From Gymnopilus junonius (Eukaryota > Basidiomycota > Agaricomycetes > Agaricales > Galerinaceae), in the NCBI GenBank assembly GCA_015501075.1, contig JADNYJ010000065.1, forward strand, positions 124,001 through 188,000: a DNA stretch of 64,000 nt, in the 5' to 3' direction. The notes under the pieces were generated by a model. The model worked only from the letters and a program-made list of their open reading frames with translations. It was not told the origin of the DNA and made no database searches. Below are positions 11,522-23,949 of this stretch, in pieces (the first letter of the stretch is position 1; every line of letters starts with the position of its first letter). The position numbers were made by a program, and so were the translations under genes.

Positions 11522-13063
11522 ATGTCATTGACCCTCCATCCTGACCTCCTCTGGCAAATCTTCCTGATGGCCGCTGATATGGAAGAAGACGACGACAGTA
11601 ATAGCGCGTTTTACAATGTCTTCCAGGCATCTCATGTTTGCCAAAGTTGGCGGGACTTGATTGTCGGATCATCGTCGTTATGGGCGCGTATAATTGACCT
11701 CACCGTCCTTTCAAAAGCGCATGACGACCTACGGAAGGAAATACTTCGTCGAACGGGAAATACTTTGTTGTCCATCAAAGGCAGAATTAACGATTCTTGG
11801 GTCGAAAGTGACGTGAATTCGCCTATTCAGTTTCTCTTGTCGCTCCTTCGAGACGAGTGGGCGAGAACTCGCGACCTGGATGTTATCATTCACGGCACTG
11901 CGCTAAACATCCTCACAGGGCAATTTTCTCGCCTCCTATGTCGCCCCGCGCCTGCACTACGAACTTTCAGATTCCAGCCACCGTACAATGGACGATATCA
12001 CATCCAGAATGCTTCTCTACATGATCTATTTTTGAATCATGCCCCTCTTCTCGTCGACTTCAAATTCCCTAGCCTTCCCTACCCACTCCGCGCCACATGG
12101 CTATGTCATCTGCTCAGCTTAGATCTCATTGCCAGTCCTGGAGTTCTCGATATACTGGAAGTTACTCCCTTCTTGGAGACTTTATGCCTGGACGAAAGGC
12201 GTCAGCTAGTTTTCAGCGCTAATGACACGTCGCAATTCGGTCCTCTGGAGAAAAGGATTCCCCTCGACAGACTTCGCAGAATACACCTGGAAGAAGTCAG
12301 CGAGTCGTCATTACGAATATTGGATCAAATAACCCCGGCACCAGACTGCGTTCTTGTGTTGTCAAGTGTGAACTTCGAATTTCTACCCCCACCAAATCCC
12401 AGAGGTATGATTATTAAGTCCATTATAACGCGATTCTCAGGGGGACCTCAAACACATATTTCCTTCCTTTCCTTTGATTATGGGCAATCGTCCTTTTCCT
12501 TGTCCACCCGCTCAGAGGGCGCCAACCACCCATTCACTGTGTTGGGTAGATCAACCAAAAATGTTCTGTCCGAAAATACCTTCACCTTCCTCCTCAACAC
12601 CATTTCCCTCTTCCAGCTCAACAAGGTCACGAAGTTACATATAAGCGTCAACAGTGTTACGCTGTACATGCTGAAATTAAGTCTAATCAATCCTATATAC
12701 CGGACCTTCTTCTCCTCATTCCGTAGTGTTGGGACGCTACGAGCCAACCCGGACTTGCTCAAATTTCTTCTCCTCTTGTTCCGTCCCGACCAGCCTGTCT
12801 TCCCATCCCTCCGAACAATCGAAGTCGTGGATTCGAATGAATGGCAAGACAAGGATGTCATTCTCAACTTCCTCAAACGGCGCAAGGAATTTGATAGTCA
12901 AATACACACCCTTGACTTGACCCAGTGCACCAACCCTATGTTTGCAGAGGAGGATTTCCTGGAGCGGGCGAAGCAACTCGATGTGGAGGTTTGTAAGCCC
13001 CTTCAAGTCGTCCAATTCACCAAGAACATTCGACGAGGTCAGTTGCTGCATAAAGATCAGTAG
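11522..13063 (+). CDS. F-box protein, single exon
   Basis: About 513 residues, uninterrupted. The N-terminus L-H-P-D-L-L-W-Q-I-F followed by SHVCQSWRDLIVGSSSLWARIIDL is a clear F-box, the part that binds Skp1 in SCF ubiquitin ligases. The rest is Leu-rich, consistent with the divergent leucine-rich repeats typical of the large Agaricomycete F-box families, and would select the substrate, which is unknown. The first ATG of the frame is at 11522 (the frame is open from 11501 without an ATG). Two related but decayed copies lie at 41.8-44.9 kb. Confidence 0.85.
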   Translation: MSLTLHPDLLWQIFLMAADMEEDDDSNSAFYNVFQASHVCQSWRDLIVGSSSLWARIIDLTVLSKAHDDLRKEILRRTGNTLLSIKGRINDSWVESDVNSPIQFLLSLLRDEWARTRDLDVIIHGTALNILTGQFSRLLCRPAPALRTFRFQPPYNGRYHIQNASLHDLFLNHAPLLVDFKFPSLPYPLRATWLCHLLSLDLIASPGVLDILEVTPFLETLCLDERRQLVFSANDTSQFGPLEKRIPLDRLRRIHLEEVSESSLRILDQITPAPDCVLVLSSVNFEFLPPPNPRGMIIKSIITRFSGGPQTHISFLSFDYGQSSFSLSTRSEGANHPFTVLGRSTKNVLSENTFTFLLNTISLFQLNKVTKLHISVNSVTLYMLKLSLINPIYRTFFSSFRSVGTLRANPDLLKFLLLLFRPDQPVFPSLRTIEVVDSNEWQDKDVILNFLKRRKEFDSQIHTLDLTQCTNPMFAEEDFLERAKQLDVEVCKPLQVVQFTKNIRRGQLLHKDQ

Positions 13064-13677
13064 CCTCAGTAGCCTCAATGTGCAATGCGTAGAGCCGAGT
13101 GTCGAAACCCTTTCATACCCTTTCGTTCTTTTCCTTATACCGCTACAGCCTTTTTATTTCTTGCCTCTATCATCCCTCAGAATTGCTTCCATGCTTCTGA
13201 AGTCCAACATAGCTGCAGATACTTTTATTGTCTCCATGAATGAACTGGATTACCCGGGTTTTCAATTATTCTTGTCTTTCACTTACCTTCTTTCTAAATA
13301 TTGATTATGTACAATCATCCCTTAAACCTTTGATATTGATATCATGCCGTTGCCCGACTTCTTCCTTGAGACGAGATGGGGATTTACAAACTGACCGATT
13401 GCTACCAATATGTCTATCTGATGGGATCACGGAGGTAGCGTCAGTCTTTCGATAAATGCTGTTTTCCTCTGGTTTTTTTTTAATGATTACTGTGCCTACT
13501 GAAGTGTTACACCCTGGCTCTAATACAGCTTTGCGAACTCCAGTCGATGCCACACAAATCGGTATTCTGGCTGTGCGCACAGCGTACATCATTGCATTTT
13601 TACGATATTATTGTACGAATTTGTTTTCTTTGCGAAGGTCAAGAAAATGGAAGCGTCTCAAGTGTTTCAAGGACAAT
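13064..13677. other. Convergent intergenic region
   Basis: Between the F-box gene (+) and the protease-inhibitor-like gene (-). ORFs of 61-123 codons overlap on both strands here without motifs. It presumably contains both 3' UTRs. Confidence 0.45.
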
Positions 13678-14347
13678 TTAATTGCTGGCCGGAACAAATT
13701 GCCATCGAGGAAGAGCCGGCATGTCTCGAATGACGGGATAGGATTTGACGCAGAGCTGGGACACAATAAGATCCAAATATTCTGGCTGAGCAAAAGGAAC
13801 TACGTACCCGATCGTGCTCCTCGGTAACCGCTTGAATTGCACCAACCAACTCTGCAGGTTCGGAAATCCTGCAAGTCGCTCCCGATCAGAATAGAAAACA
13901 GTTGGAAATTGAATTACTTACTGATAAACACCATGTTCAGAATCGACAGCAGTGATCTCCCATTCTGCGATGTGGACGGAGAGCACGACAGGGTCAGTGT
14001 GCCCTGAACGATGGTTTCGAAGACCCCATCCAGGTAAGACAGGACCAACGCCCAGGTTGACTCCGGGAGGAGCGGAGAACCCTGGGTACGCGATGGTGTA
14101 GATATTTGGCTTGCCTTCAACGGGTTGAACGTTCCACTAAGCAAATGTTTGTACAAGTCGGATGGGAAGGAACACAGATGAGAGGCTGAAAACGTACAGT
14201 TTGCTCCCCGGTAGCTGAAGGACCGAGAGCCTCAGTCAAGACTGGAGCATTGATGATGTCACCGGTAGCATAGACACCACCGATAAATGGGACTTTGATG
14301 GCTCTGGGGACCCAGCGAATCTGATAGTGGCCGCCTTTGAAAGTCAT
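13678..14347 (-). CDS. Beta-trefoil serine protease inhibitor-like protein (I66 type)
   Basis: Small cytosolic-type protein of 167 residues resembling the fungal MEROPS I66 inhibitors (cospin-like, beta-trefoil fold), which bind serine proteases and are thought to act in defence or fruiting. Four exons: 14347-14198, 14136-13922, 13868-13808, 13755-13678; the frame is intact. Seen in sequence: the start MTFKGGHYQIRWVP, then VPFIGGVYATGD, EQTWNVQPVEGKPNIYTIAY, PVVLSVHIAEWEITAVD, and the end P-R-W-Q-F-V-P-A. The repeating hydrophobic/W pattern, length and lack of a signal peptide fit the family. The inhibitory loop cannot be judged by eye, so inhibition itself is inferred. Confidence 0.6.
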
Positions 14348-15464
14348 TGTTAATTAAGATTTAGCTTGTTTGATGATCGTAAAATGGACTGTGTATTCGA
14401 TTCTAACCACACCGGAAGTTGGTTTTATACCTTTCGTCGTCGCGTTATCGGGCCAACAAGTCTAACCTAGAAGGGGCTCTGGACAAAAGGCATCTTGACA
14501 GAACGTCAACGAATGGACCAGTCTGAGGCCGTGGTTTCGTAATGAGATTCAATGGCAGAACCGTCATCCGATATTGAATCTATGACCTAAGAGATGAACG
14601 TTTAGGGTTCCTGGAACGGAGACAGTCTTACATAGAATACTGGAGACGGCGGAGCTTGTGCGCAGTCTTAATGAAGCCCAGTCGTGGATTCGCCCTTCGC
14701 CGATGATAACGGTCCCTCGACGGGGTCTTTTATTAAACGAAGAACTAGATTGTTGGGGTAGAATTTGCCCAGTTAAACAAACGTATGTAGTAGCAGGTTA
14801 AGCATCGAGTCTTCAGGTTAATTTAAATCATTGATTACATACTATGTTTCTGTGTGGTTCTGCTTGTCAACGCCTTTGGCTCTCTTCCGACATTCGCCAG
14901 TTTCATCTCGTCTATCATTCGTGAACACCAGACTGTCCGGGCTCAGCGATAATTGGCTCGTTATTAAATGGTTTAATTACTGTTTTCTTACACACTTTCG
15001 CCAGCTAACAACATCCACTTGTCAGCAGGGCTATTTCTTCGCTTTTCAACCGCTTTATCACCAATCTGTTCCCTGGAATTTAATATGACCTTTATTTGCT
15101 CGAGATTCTTTCGTGAAAGTCAGGATGGTGGAAGGTTGGTGGTATATAACTAAAGAGTACGTTCTTTGATTCTTTGATGTAGACTCTTGTTCGACCTCAT
15201 AGAAGTTACGGTTGGCTAGGCGTTACGTTTGGACATCAGCGGATGGCAATCTGGGGTCTCATGTCTTAATTTGACAAGTGCACTGTCTGAAGCTATTCGA
15301 CTAGTCTGGCTTGCCAGTCGATCAAATGATCAGAGAAGTGGCAAACTGAATTCACCCTACCCGGTGTCAACTCGTGACGTGATTTCACCTACCAGCCTTA
15401 GGGCTGCAGTAATGAGGATTCCTTACTCAGTCCCATTTTTACTATCACTGGCTGTGTTCGCGAT
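14348..15464. other. Divergent intergenic region (promoters)
   Basis: Lies between the start of the inhibitor-like gene (-) and the start of the SDR reductase (+), so both promoters should be here. Short ORFs at 14831-15088 and 15229-15468 have no recognisable features. Confidence 0.45.
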
Positions 15465-16819
15465 ATGACCTCCAAACTAGTCTTGGTGAGCCCTATCCCT
15501 TACATCTACATCTTGAGCCAGACAAAACGTTCTAGCTAACATTCCCGATTTTTTGTACAGATAACAGGAGTGACCGGATTCATAGCCTCTCATATTGCTG
15601 ATCAGCTCCTAGAACGTGGATATCGGGTGCGTGGGTGAGTACGCTTGACTCTCTGATTTTAGTTCAACCTCGAACTTGGTCGTACAGGACTGCCCGAGGA
15701 AGCAAGTACGATACATTAGTCGCCACGGTACACCGGCCAGGTCTGGAATTTGTGAGAATCAACGATGTTGCAACTGCAGATTTCTCGGAGGCCCTCAAGG
15801 GTGTTGATGCTGTCATGCATATCGCATCTCCACTTGCTGGGCGGAAAGATCGCGAGGAAACCTTCAGGGTCAGTACGTATCATGTTCAAATCAACTACAG
15901 TCGTTGATCATGTTCTTTAATGCAGACTGCGATACAGGGGACAACAAATATATTACCTCAAGCAGTTAAGGCAGGCGTAAAGAAGGTTGTAGCCACCAGC
16001 TCCTTTGGCGCCCCTCCTCAATCGTACGTGCAGATACAAATAATCGAGCTTTCTATTCTGATGTAAGAATCCCATTGATTAGCCTCTCTCGCCAAAGTGT
16101 TTAGTGGAGACCATCTCACAGAAGAAGGTAATTAATGCATAGGGTTGGCTGTCTGAATATTCATATTGGGCTCACCACACTATTTGTCTTTACGTAGACT
16201 GGGGAGAGGTGACCGAGGAAGAGTTAGAACAGAACCCAGATGGCCCTTATTATACATACTTTACGGCCAAGGCACGTGCTGAAAAGGCATTGCTGGATTT
16301 CGGAAAGGTCCACCCAGAGTTAGAGGTCGTATCGAGTGAGTCCATCTTATAATGTGCCTCCAGACTTATGATCTATCAATGCCTGCCAGTTATACCCGGT
16401 TATGTGCTTGGCCCATATTCCAGAACGTTCCCACTCCCAACTACAGTCCCAGCGCTTGGAACGAACGAAGACGTCAATCGACTGATCAACAAAGGCGATA
16501 TCCCTTTCGCTCCCAACTGGTTTGTTGACGTTCGAGACGTGGCAAAGGCACATATCCTGGCGTTGGAAGCCGAGAATCTGCCACTCGATAAGAGGAGGTT
16601 CATCATCAACGCTCAAACTTATACGTGGAAGCAGGCCGCTGAACATTTGAAGAAGGCGAAGCCAGAAGTTAGAGATAGGATTGTTTCTCTGGACGGCGAC
16701 GTTGGTTCGTTACCTGGCCCGTCCTCTCATTTGGACTCGACGCGGCGAAGGAGATTTTGGGTATGGTGGACTATATCCCGGTGGAGAGGATGTTCGAAGA
16801 AGCCGTGACGACCTATTAA
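15465..16819 (+). CDS. NAD(P)-dependent extended SDR reductase (dihydroflavonol-reductase/GRE2-like)
   Basis: Predicted to reduce an aldehyde or ketone with NADPH. Exons: 15465-15485, 15561-15634, 15688-15868, 15926-16023, 16105-16127, 16198-16335 and 16390 onward. Motifs: the nucleotide-binding ITGVTGFIASHI (GxxGxxA), GVDAVMHIASP, the strand KKVVATSSFGA, the catalytic Y-F-T-A-K (YxxxK), then IPGYVLGPY, NWFVDVRDVAKAHILALE and FIINAQTYTWKQ, all as in the family. Near 16715-16725 the frame changes: coding continues one frame over (LSFGLDAAKEILGM) and stops at 16819. One missing base, or a 50-nt intron from 16701 to AAG before GAGATT, would repair it. The cofactor and active site are intact. Confidence 0.82.
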
Positions 16820-17606
16820 TGCTTGAAAAGCTTGGAGCAACGTTTGACATGGATTGGACGTCGGACGACTACATGGCTGGTCAGAAGAAGTAACATTGTC
16901 TATATAATTTGAATTTCAGGTCTTTCACCGACCCTTATGCAAGATTTGATTGTGGATTTATCATCGGGTGTGCCCACCTTTTCAGAAGAGTCTCAGCGTA
17001 GTGGTTGACCTTTCTTCCTTTGACCGCTGGAATAGAATGACGTCAACTTCCTCAGAACATTTATACTGACAACTTACGCCTTAGAATCTATGGCCAAACG
17101 CACGGAGAAACTTACCCCAACGCTTCCGTCAATGTGCTCAAGTTGGTCGAAAGTAAAGTCAGAGTAAATGTTCAAAGGTTGGGTGCGTTCGCGAGACCAG
17201 GCTGCAATGACATAACGATGTTTTTCTCAGCACCTGACCTGAAACGCGCACGCGTAGCATTACCATAAACGTTTAAGTTAAGCCTCGCCTAGTATGTCCA
17301 ATCTTCTGATTTTGAAGAAGTTCAGTTCTGAAATACTTTCGTCGTCTTTAGCACACCTTACAATTAGATTCATTACATACATATCCCATGATTACTAATC
17401 TAAAATCGCAACTAGAAAGGTGATATGTTTGTGGATACGTAGTATGGCATACTTCTAGGTACCCGAGCCAAAGATACTTTCCGTGGCTGAACGTGAAGAT
17501 GGGAAGAAAAAGGCGCAACAAAGAAACGAACCCAAACCCAAAATACAACAACAATATAGAACCAATGTACTTCACCAACAGTTCATCGAAGATATAATCT
17601 TGAAAA
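16820..17606. other. Convergent intergenic region
   Basis: Between the SDR (+) and the Ser/Arg-rich protein (-). One frame stays open to 16893 beyond the SDR stop, but it is not in the SDR frame. No other gene signal. Confidence 0.45.
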
Positions 17607-19175
17607 TTAGAAACTATCCCCCCTCTGCCTCCTATGATGGTGTTTGGAGCGCGGGGGTCGACGTAACTAGACTGGACAGGCTGTGCTTGAGCAGCCCTTG
17701 AGGAGCTGCCTTTTGCCTTCCAGAACCGAATAACCATGAAAAAAAGGATGGAGAGTCAGAACCAGAGCGAGCACGGGTATGGTGAGAGCGTCCTCCAGTG
17801 CTGCGATGGTGGCGACTGCGTGTCTCGCCGTGGGTCACCTGAGAAGGATCCTAGAGTAGTTGGCAGAAAACAAAATCAGGGTCTCCACGAACAAGGAGAC
17901 AATGTCGAGACCCACCATAACTCGAAGATTGGTTCCTCGGGGCGGAACGACAATCCAGCCACCTCTGCCATTGTCTATGGGCAGCATAACGGGTTGACTT
18001 CGAGACTGTTGAACAACCGCTGGTGAATTGGACGATATTCCCGAAGGCATTCCACTGTCGTTTTGATAGGGATAAGATTGTGGTTGTGGAACGCCACGAG
18101 GGCTATAATATCCACCAGATCTCGCCCTGGAACCCTGTATATTTAAATCATCGACCGATCGCGAGCGCCGACGAGAATAAGCTGGCCTCGGAGGTGAAAG
18201 ATAGCCGGAATTGGGGTTGGACTGAGATGAAGATCGATGGCGACCTGGCCCGTGATGATGATGGCTGTGGTGGTGACCTATCCCTCGAGATTGGTCATCG
18301 GGGACAAAGGATGTAGGTACGTAGTCTGGTGGAAGAGAAACGGGGCCATCTCGATCCAAGACCCTATTTGAACTACGCATGTTCTGAGAGGTACGTGGCG
18401 ATGACTGGGAAAGGGTCGGTGGAATCGAACGAGATCGACGCGATCGACTTCCTTTAGGGGGAGTTGGAGAGCGATATCCAGTCATATTTCCACCAGAAGG
18501 CGGCAATGAAATCGATAAGTTGGTGGAACCCACTGGAACTGGATAGGATCCGTATTGTTGGTATCCGGTGAGGTTTGGCATTCCAGGAGAGCAGAACCAG
18601 GCATTGGAACTTGCTGGCCTTGTGGAACTCCATACTGTGTGCTTCCAAGACCACCGATGCAGGATTTGCAGCATTGCCCATTTGAGCAGTTGCTGGAACA
18701 GATGAGGAAATTTGTTCCTCTTGAGTCACAGTTTGTTGTACGTTTCCCGATCCGTCGTATGTAGAAGTCGTCGACCTTTCAATTTCAGCCTGAGCGGGGG
18801 CACCGATACCAGGCGTAAAGGCTGGTCTAGCACCTTGCTGGCCCTGTGCAACAGATGTGGCAGTCTGCTGACCCTGAGGGTACCCGTATTGTGCGTTCCC
18901 GATGCCGCCATACGTCACAGCAGCAGACCCAGGCGCCTGAGGAATCCCATACTGTGCGGTACCAACCCCTTGAGGGCTACAAGGTTTTCATGGACAGCAG
19001 TATAACCTGCTGGCATAGGTCCAGGCATCATTGAAGTTCCATACGTAGTCGGACTGGCGTACGTGGTATTTGGAGGATATAAGCCTGCCTGATAGCCCGC
19101 TGAGGTGGGATAAGTGACATAACCACCCTGTCGACGGCTTCTAGAGGGCGTGAAAAAATTGCTGAAGCCTTTCAT
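17607..19175 (-). CDS. Ser/Arg/Pro/Tyr-rich low-complexity protein 1 (frame broken)
   Basis: A largely disordered protein of unknown role. From the start at 19175 it has MKGFSNFF, then Gly/Tyr/Gln-rich repeats of the form G-h-G-x-x-Q-Y-G-h-P-Q (GVGTAQYGIPQ, GIGNAQYGYPQ, GLGSTQYGVPQ), then an SR-rich segment, a His run, and a conserved end VMLPIDNGRGGWIVVPPRG-LRV. An intron follows (GTGGGT...TAG at about 17,900) and then an R/H/S-rich tail with FFSWLFG. The repeats and the tail fall in different frames. Breaks near 18,987, 18,655, 18,586 and 17,713 each need one base restored, always in the same direction. Either the gene is dying or the consensus dropped bases. The protein at 24.6-25.6 kb is a relative. 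Both ends are approximate. Confidence 0.55.
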
Positions 19176-22100
19176 GATGGAATGCCTAGGAGCTGGGTGA
19201 GATTGCGATGATGAGGTGGGGGGAAGGCGTCGACGAATTTATGTTGCCGAATATGTGAGAACCACCTGTGTATGGTCCTGGCCTTTCCAGGGGTATATAT
19301 TTCGCTCGGCGTTGGCGTGAGGAGACCTCGCATGAAAAGGTAAATTCTCCTGCGTCGTTCAGGTTCGAGGTACATTATGGGACAAACCTGGTAGAACTTG
19401 AGCGCTTGAGCGTATAAGCGGCCTTCGAGAAGTTTGAAGAAGAAGGATGTTTGGTCAATGGTGGAAGGTTGGAAGTAATGGGTGGCAGAGAGGAGCAAGA
19501 CGTCATACACCTCGCTCCTTTCGACAGAGTCGCCTCCTGTTCACAAAGGCCGGCGCAATCAGGCCAGTCCGAGTAATTATCAGCACTCTGATGCCAAATT
19601 AGAGCACATCAAGACCAATGAGTTGTACCCTTTGAATATAGATTCAAGTGATTTCGCGGTTGGTACTCCACCTATGATGTATTCCCTCCACCGACTGACG
19701 CAGTGGATAGCCTGCGCACCAGGACACGTTGTGGGAGCATAATTTGAGAGGAACTGCACATTGAACAGACAGAGATCGAAGATAGTTGGAAGGAAGCTAT
19801 GACCTGAAATTCGACAACGACTCGACTGCAACGAACGACAAATTTCTTTCAGAGTTTGTCACAGAGGTTACATTACGCTAAGAATCACTGTGACTTCCAG
19901 GAATAACAAGGAATAAATCTGGGGGCGTTGCCATAAGTAAACCAAGTTGGATTTAAATTGCCAGGAATGATAAAGTGTACATCAATACACCAATTGCTTG
20001 AGTTGCATATGGAAAGTATTACAACCTTGAACCTAAGTACTCTTATTGCGATTGCACGGAATCGACTGGGAATTGAAGTTCAACACCAGGCTTGCAGTGG
20101 TTCGACCAACTTGGCTTGAAGAGTTGAATGCTCTGTTGGACTGTTTTCAAGCGAGTCTCTAAATTTAATAGCCTCCGTAACTAAATCGCGTTGAAGAGGG
20201 GCTACTGCAAATAACATGCATAGGATAATCACTGGCTTACAGATATCTCATGAAATGTTTGCGTGGGCGTCCCGAGTGACCATAAACACGAGTTCAATGA
20301 GGGAGGGGGTAGCAATAATTGAACTTTGCTCAGAGGTGGGATCAAGATATCAATGCGGCCTGTCGGTCGGCTACAGCAACATCTGAAAGCGAGTGGTTGT
20401 GGGCGTTGCATGACCCAGATACGCCCACATGGCCAACCCAAAGGGACATTTGTCTCCAGCTCGCAATAATACACTGCTGCACAACCTGTTTCTTGGAAAC
20501 AGCATGAAAAACACGTCACTATTTTTTAGTGTTTCTCAAAACAGCATCGCCTGCTAATTTGTATGCGACGTTTTCAAAAACAGTGGAAAAAATCATATGA
20601 CGTTTCCTAGGTATGTTTCTGAGGAACAGTACTCAGTGCAGTGATATCCAGTGCGGCCAATCACATGTGATGTCACTTGGGCCCACAAAACGTGTTATAA
20701 CTTGTGGGTAGCAAAGATCGGGTCGTGCTTTACGCTCATACCCCTGAGGATCAAGAATTTGGAACTGAGTAGACATTGTATAGTTGATAAAGCCGGAATG
20801 TACGTTCCGAACGCGTAGAAGGAGCACAACGTCGCGCGGAACATTCGAGCATCAAGGTGAAAGCCGAAAAGTGTAGTCGGTGATACGTAGGTGACAGCAC
20901 CACGTTTAACGATTTGTCCACAAGGAGACGTATTGCATAGAGAGCATTACGGTGTAGACCGGCAGGTTTCGCCCACAGGTCAATCAACAATCCTAGCTCT
21001 TAAAAGCCCGCGAGAGGGATTCCTTGAGGTTGCACAGCATATGTCGTCTCGGAAAACCACATCCTTTCCATACCCAGTCCAGGCTGGGCTAAGCCATTTT
21101 CCTCTTGATGTAAAGGAAGAAGAAACCGATTCCAATAGGCGTAGGATTTCGTCGCCTAACCTAGGCATCTCGAAGTTGAAAAGTGGGTCAAGGTCGCAGT
21201 GGATTCAGAATAGTAAGATCATTGGCAATTCGTGAAGCTATGTGCTAACTGTCGTGCAGCCTCAGAAAGAGATGCAAGGGAGCATTCGTACGCGAAGATC
21301 AAAGGTCGGAAGAGATCTTGGGGCATAAAAGAAGGACCACAGCCTGTACCAAAATACCAAGGAAAGGTTAGAAACAAAGAGGAAGAATTTGGCGATTTTC
21401 TATCCATGGAATGTGCAGAAAGTATTTCTATCAGGAGGAGCGGGGGCCGTAGCAAAGTCAGGATTTTCAGAGAAGACTCGAGGGACGAAAGAGTATATGG
21501 AGACAAACAGGGAAAGAGGAAAGACGGCAGACTTTGGATGGTGATATTTTCATAGAGTTCGAAGAGCCTTTTAAACCATGGTCGTCGTCTAGGAATTACG
21601 CTCGATGCATAGAGTGGCTGCGGAGCATTGATGGGCACCCAGATACGCAGTAGAATATTCGTATCGATTCTTTGGGAGGAGTATGTCGTCTAGATGTGTT
21701 ATCGAGCAGGGGGGATCCATGGAAGCTTGAAGGAAGCTGTGAAAGGTAGAAAGCTCGGCAAGACGACTCATGATCCGAGTTATGTAATCAAAGGTGACCG
21801 ACGATTCGCCACGTAAATTTCGCTGATGACAACCATGCACTAAGTAGGGTTTTTATTGGTCCAAATGTTTGCCTCCGGAGATATGAAGCATATCCCAGAT
21901 CGAACGATGCTCAACGCTCAGCGTCGTTTAAGGCGAACGCTGTCCTATTTGCACGTTGCCTTCGATGTTGTTCTGCCGCCTGCGCAGTGCGGGATTCGGA
22001 TTCATCAAGAAATCCATGTGACCGCTTTTCGGCAGCTATATTGCAATCAAACTATCAAATTGCAGATATGCGTACTTCATGATTCATGAATGCCCAAAAT

Positions 22101-22240
22101 GATATAGCCCGGCCGCCCAATGGGTGGATCTCTCTTTTTCCTCATTCCATACTTTCCCTTAGTGCCCTGTGCACCTTAGGGATTGGAGGCCACTTTCCGC
22201 TAGAGCAAGTACTTTTTTCTGGGGCCTGACATTCAATTCC
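19176..22240. other. 3 kb without a supported gene
   Basis: The first few hundred bases should be the promoter of the minus-strand gene starting at 19175. Beyond that, scattered ORFs overlap each other on opposite strands. The only one with a hint of protein character is 21232-21555 (+): Lys/Arg/Glu-rich, beginning KLCANCRAASERDAR, which recalls basic Cys-containing basidiomycete proteins, but it cannot be assigned. Exons upstream of 22241 for the following membrane protein may lie at the right edge. Confidence 0.35.
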
Positions 22241-23501
22241 ATGGATGTCAATATCGATGATACGAATACAACACTCATCCAGTACGTAGGCAATTGGGAC
22301 GTGCTCAACGGGTCGACAAGGCAGTGGAATGGAACAGTTCATTCAACATTAGATCCGAATGCCACTGCGACCTTTCAATTCCGAGGCAAGCCCGATTCTG
22401 AACCTTTGTTCAGCCATCCTTATCTTGATCTGTCGTTTGTTCATTATAATTTGTAGGCTATCAGGTCTGGGTATGGGGGACTACTCCGGCCGGAGAAGGC
22501 AGCAACCTGGTATCTTTTACGCTGGACGGAGGCACCCCTAATATCACTTCTCGCACTTCCAACGTTTCCGCAGTATACAACGAGCGATATTATTCCTCGC
22601 CTATTCTTCCCGATACCTATCACACTCTGGTCGTAACGAACAAAGGTTCCGATGCCAGTGGAAACACCCAGTTTATGCTGGATAGATTCGAGTTCACTAG
22701 CTCCGATGCTATCCCCCAATTTGCGCCCCCTGGGACTTCATCGACGAGCTCAACATCGATTCCCACAGTGACCGTCGCCTCTTCAGGCTCCGTTCGTTCC
22801 TCCGGAGGATCGAAAACGCCAGTGGGCGGCATTGTCGGTGGTGTCATTGGAGGACTGGTGTGATTGTTGCAGCTCTTGCTTATATTCTATGGCGGCGGCG
22901 TCGTCGTTCTAACTGGAATGAAGATGAGAATGAAAAGGACGGACCGAGAAAAACTGTGAGTCCTCATTTACCATGCACTTGAAAATGGCCTCTCATAATT
23001 CGAAAGCCAATACTCCAGACCCCTTGTCCCTACTCCATTTCAACTAGATACTATCCCATTGGCCTCTGGGACTGAACCCGCCTCCTCCCAGTCCGACGAC
23101 GCAGTGGCGATTCGTATCAAATGCCATCAACCGCGAAGCCGTTTCAGAAAAATCAGGACATCACAACTATCCTCATGAAAACACCTCTCCAGACGGCACT
23201 ACTCCGGCACCTCATCTCCACGTCCCATGGCGTCATCGAACACTCTAACAACCACGGGCTTGAATGCCCATATTCAGGCTTACACACCACGCAGTCCATT
23301 TACTCTCCTTCATCCCAGAATAATGAAACGGCGTCTTCGATGTATAACTCGGGTCCTCGACATGATACCTTCACGCACTTGCGGCCGATGTCGGAAGTGC
23401 CTTCTTCGACTGAAGACGTTTTTGATCAACCGCCACCATCTTACTCGAATGATGAACAACCTCATGGCCCGCAACTCCGCCCTCGTGATTCCTATTCGTA
23501 A
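22241..23501 (+). CDS. Single-pass membrane protein with N-terminal beta-sandwich ectodomain
   Basis: Type common in basidiomycetes: an extracellular domain (NVTI-DDT-type start, then TLIQYVGNWDV, VWVWGT and ERYYSSPILPDTYHTLVV), a Ser/Thr-rich linker, a Gly-rich membrane entry (GGIVGGVIGGL), the helix VIVAALAYILW, a basic stop-transfer R-R-R-R-R, and a Ser/Pro-rich cytosolic tail ending SMYNSGP...RPMSEVPSST. The first intron (22386-22456) starts GCAAGC, a GC-AG intron. A second GT-AG intron begins at about 22,957. The frame slips by one missing base within the membrane segment (about 22,858) and again near 23,104; the tail near 23,160-23,240 may hold further slips. A signal peptide exon upstream of 22241 is likely but not found. 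Function unknown; a wall-sensor role is only a guess. Confidence 0.55.
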
Positions 23502-23949
23502 TTATAAATTATTTACAATTTATAGTACCAGGAGACTATGTAACGGTACTTTATTTTAGTGATATGATTCATGTACGTTAGTACAACCAAGAGTCGTGGA
23601 ACTTTCGTTATATCCCTCAGATATGATATTCATTTACGCATCATCTACTTTATGCTTGTATTTACTGGCCATTGTATCTAGACGAACCCAGCGTGTTCCT
23701 AATACCGTCATCACCATCTACTTTATGCTTGTATTTTGAACCAAAAATAGTACCTGACAGAATCAGTCAGAAGAAGCGAAGCGCCTGCAAATATCGACAT
23801 CTCGTAAGAGACCTTCAGCTTTATGTATGTAAATTACAAATGAACCTTCCAGCAAAAAAAAAAGAAACAGCTAAGAGTCCAAAACTCCAATTTCCAAGTC
23901 ACATTATTCCCGTACTGCAGATCCCATGCGTTATAATTAAAAGCAACAC
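23502..23949. other. Convergent intergenic region
   Basis: AT-rich 3' flanks of the membrane protein (+) and the Cys/Trp-tailed protein (-). A short phrase, ATCTACTTTATGCTTGTATTT, occurs twice (about 23,643 and 23,716), suggesting a small local duplication. Confidence 0.45.

Noticed and set aside
12478..12885. 135-codon minus-strand ORF
   Set aside because: Shadow of the single-exon F-box gene.
16681..16893. Alternative C-terminus of the SDR ending at 16893
   Set aside because: Not in the frame that carries the conserved family end (AAKEILGM), and no homologous pattern.
19172..19510. 112-codon minus-strand ORF just upstream of the Ser/Arg-rich protein
   Set aside because: Overlaps that gene's start by 4 bases, has no signal or domain, and most likely represents promoter and 5' UTR.
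21219..21638. 139-codon minus-strand ORF
   Set aside because: Mirror of a Lys/Arg-rich plus-strand frame; Leu/Ser/Pro composition expected from antisense reading.
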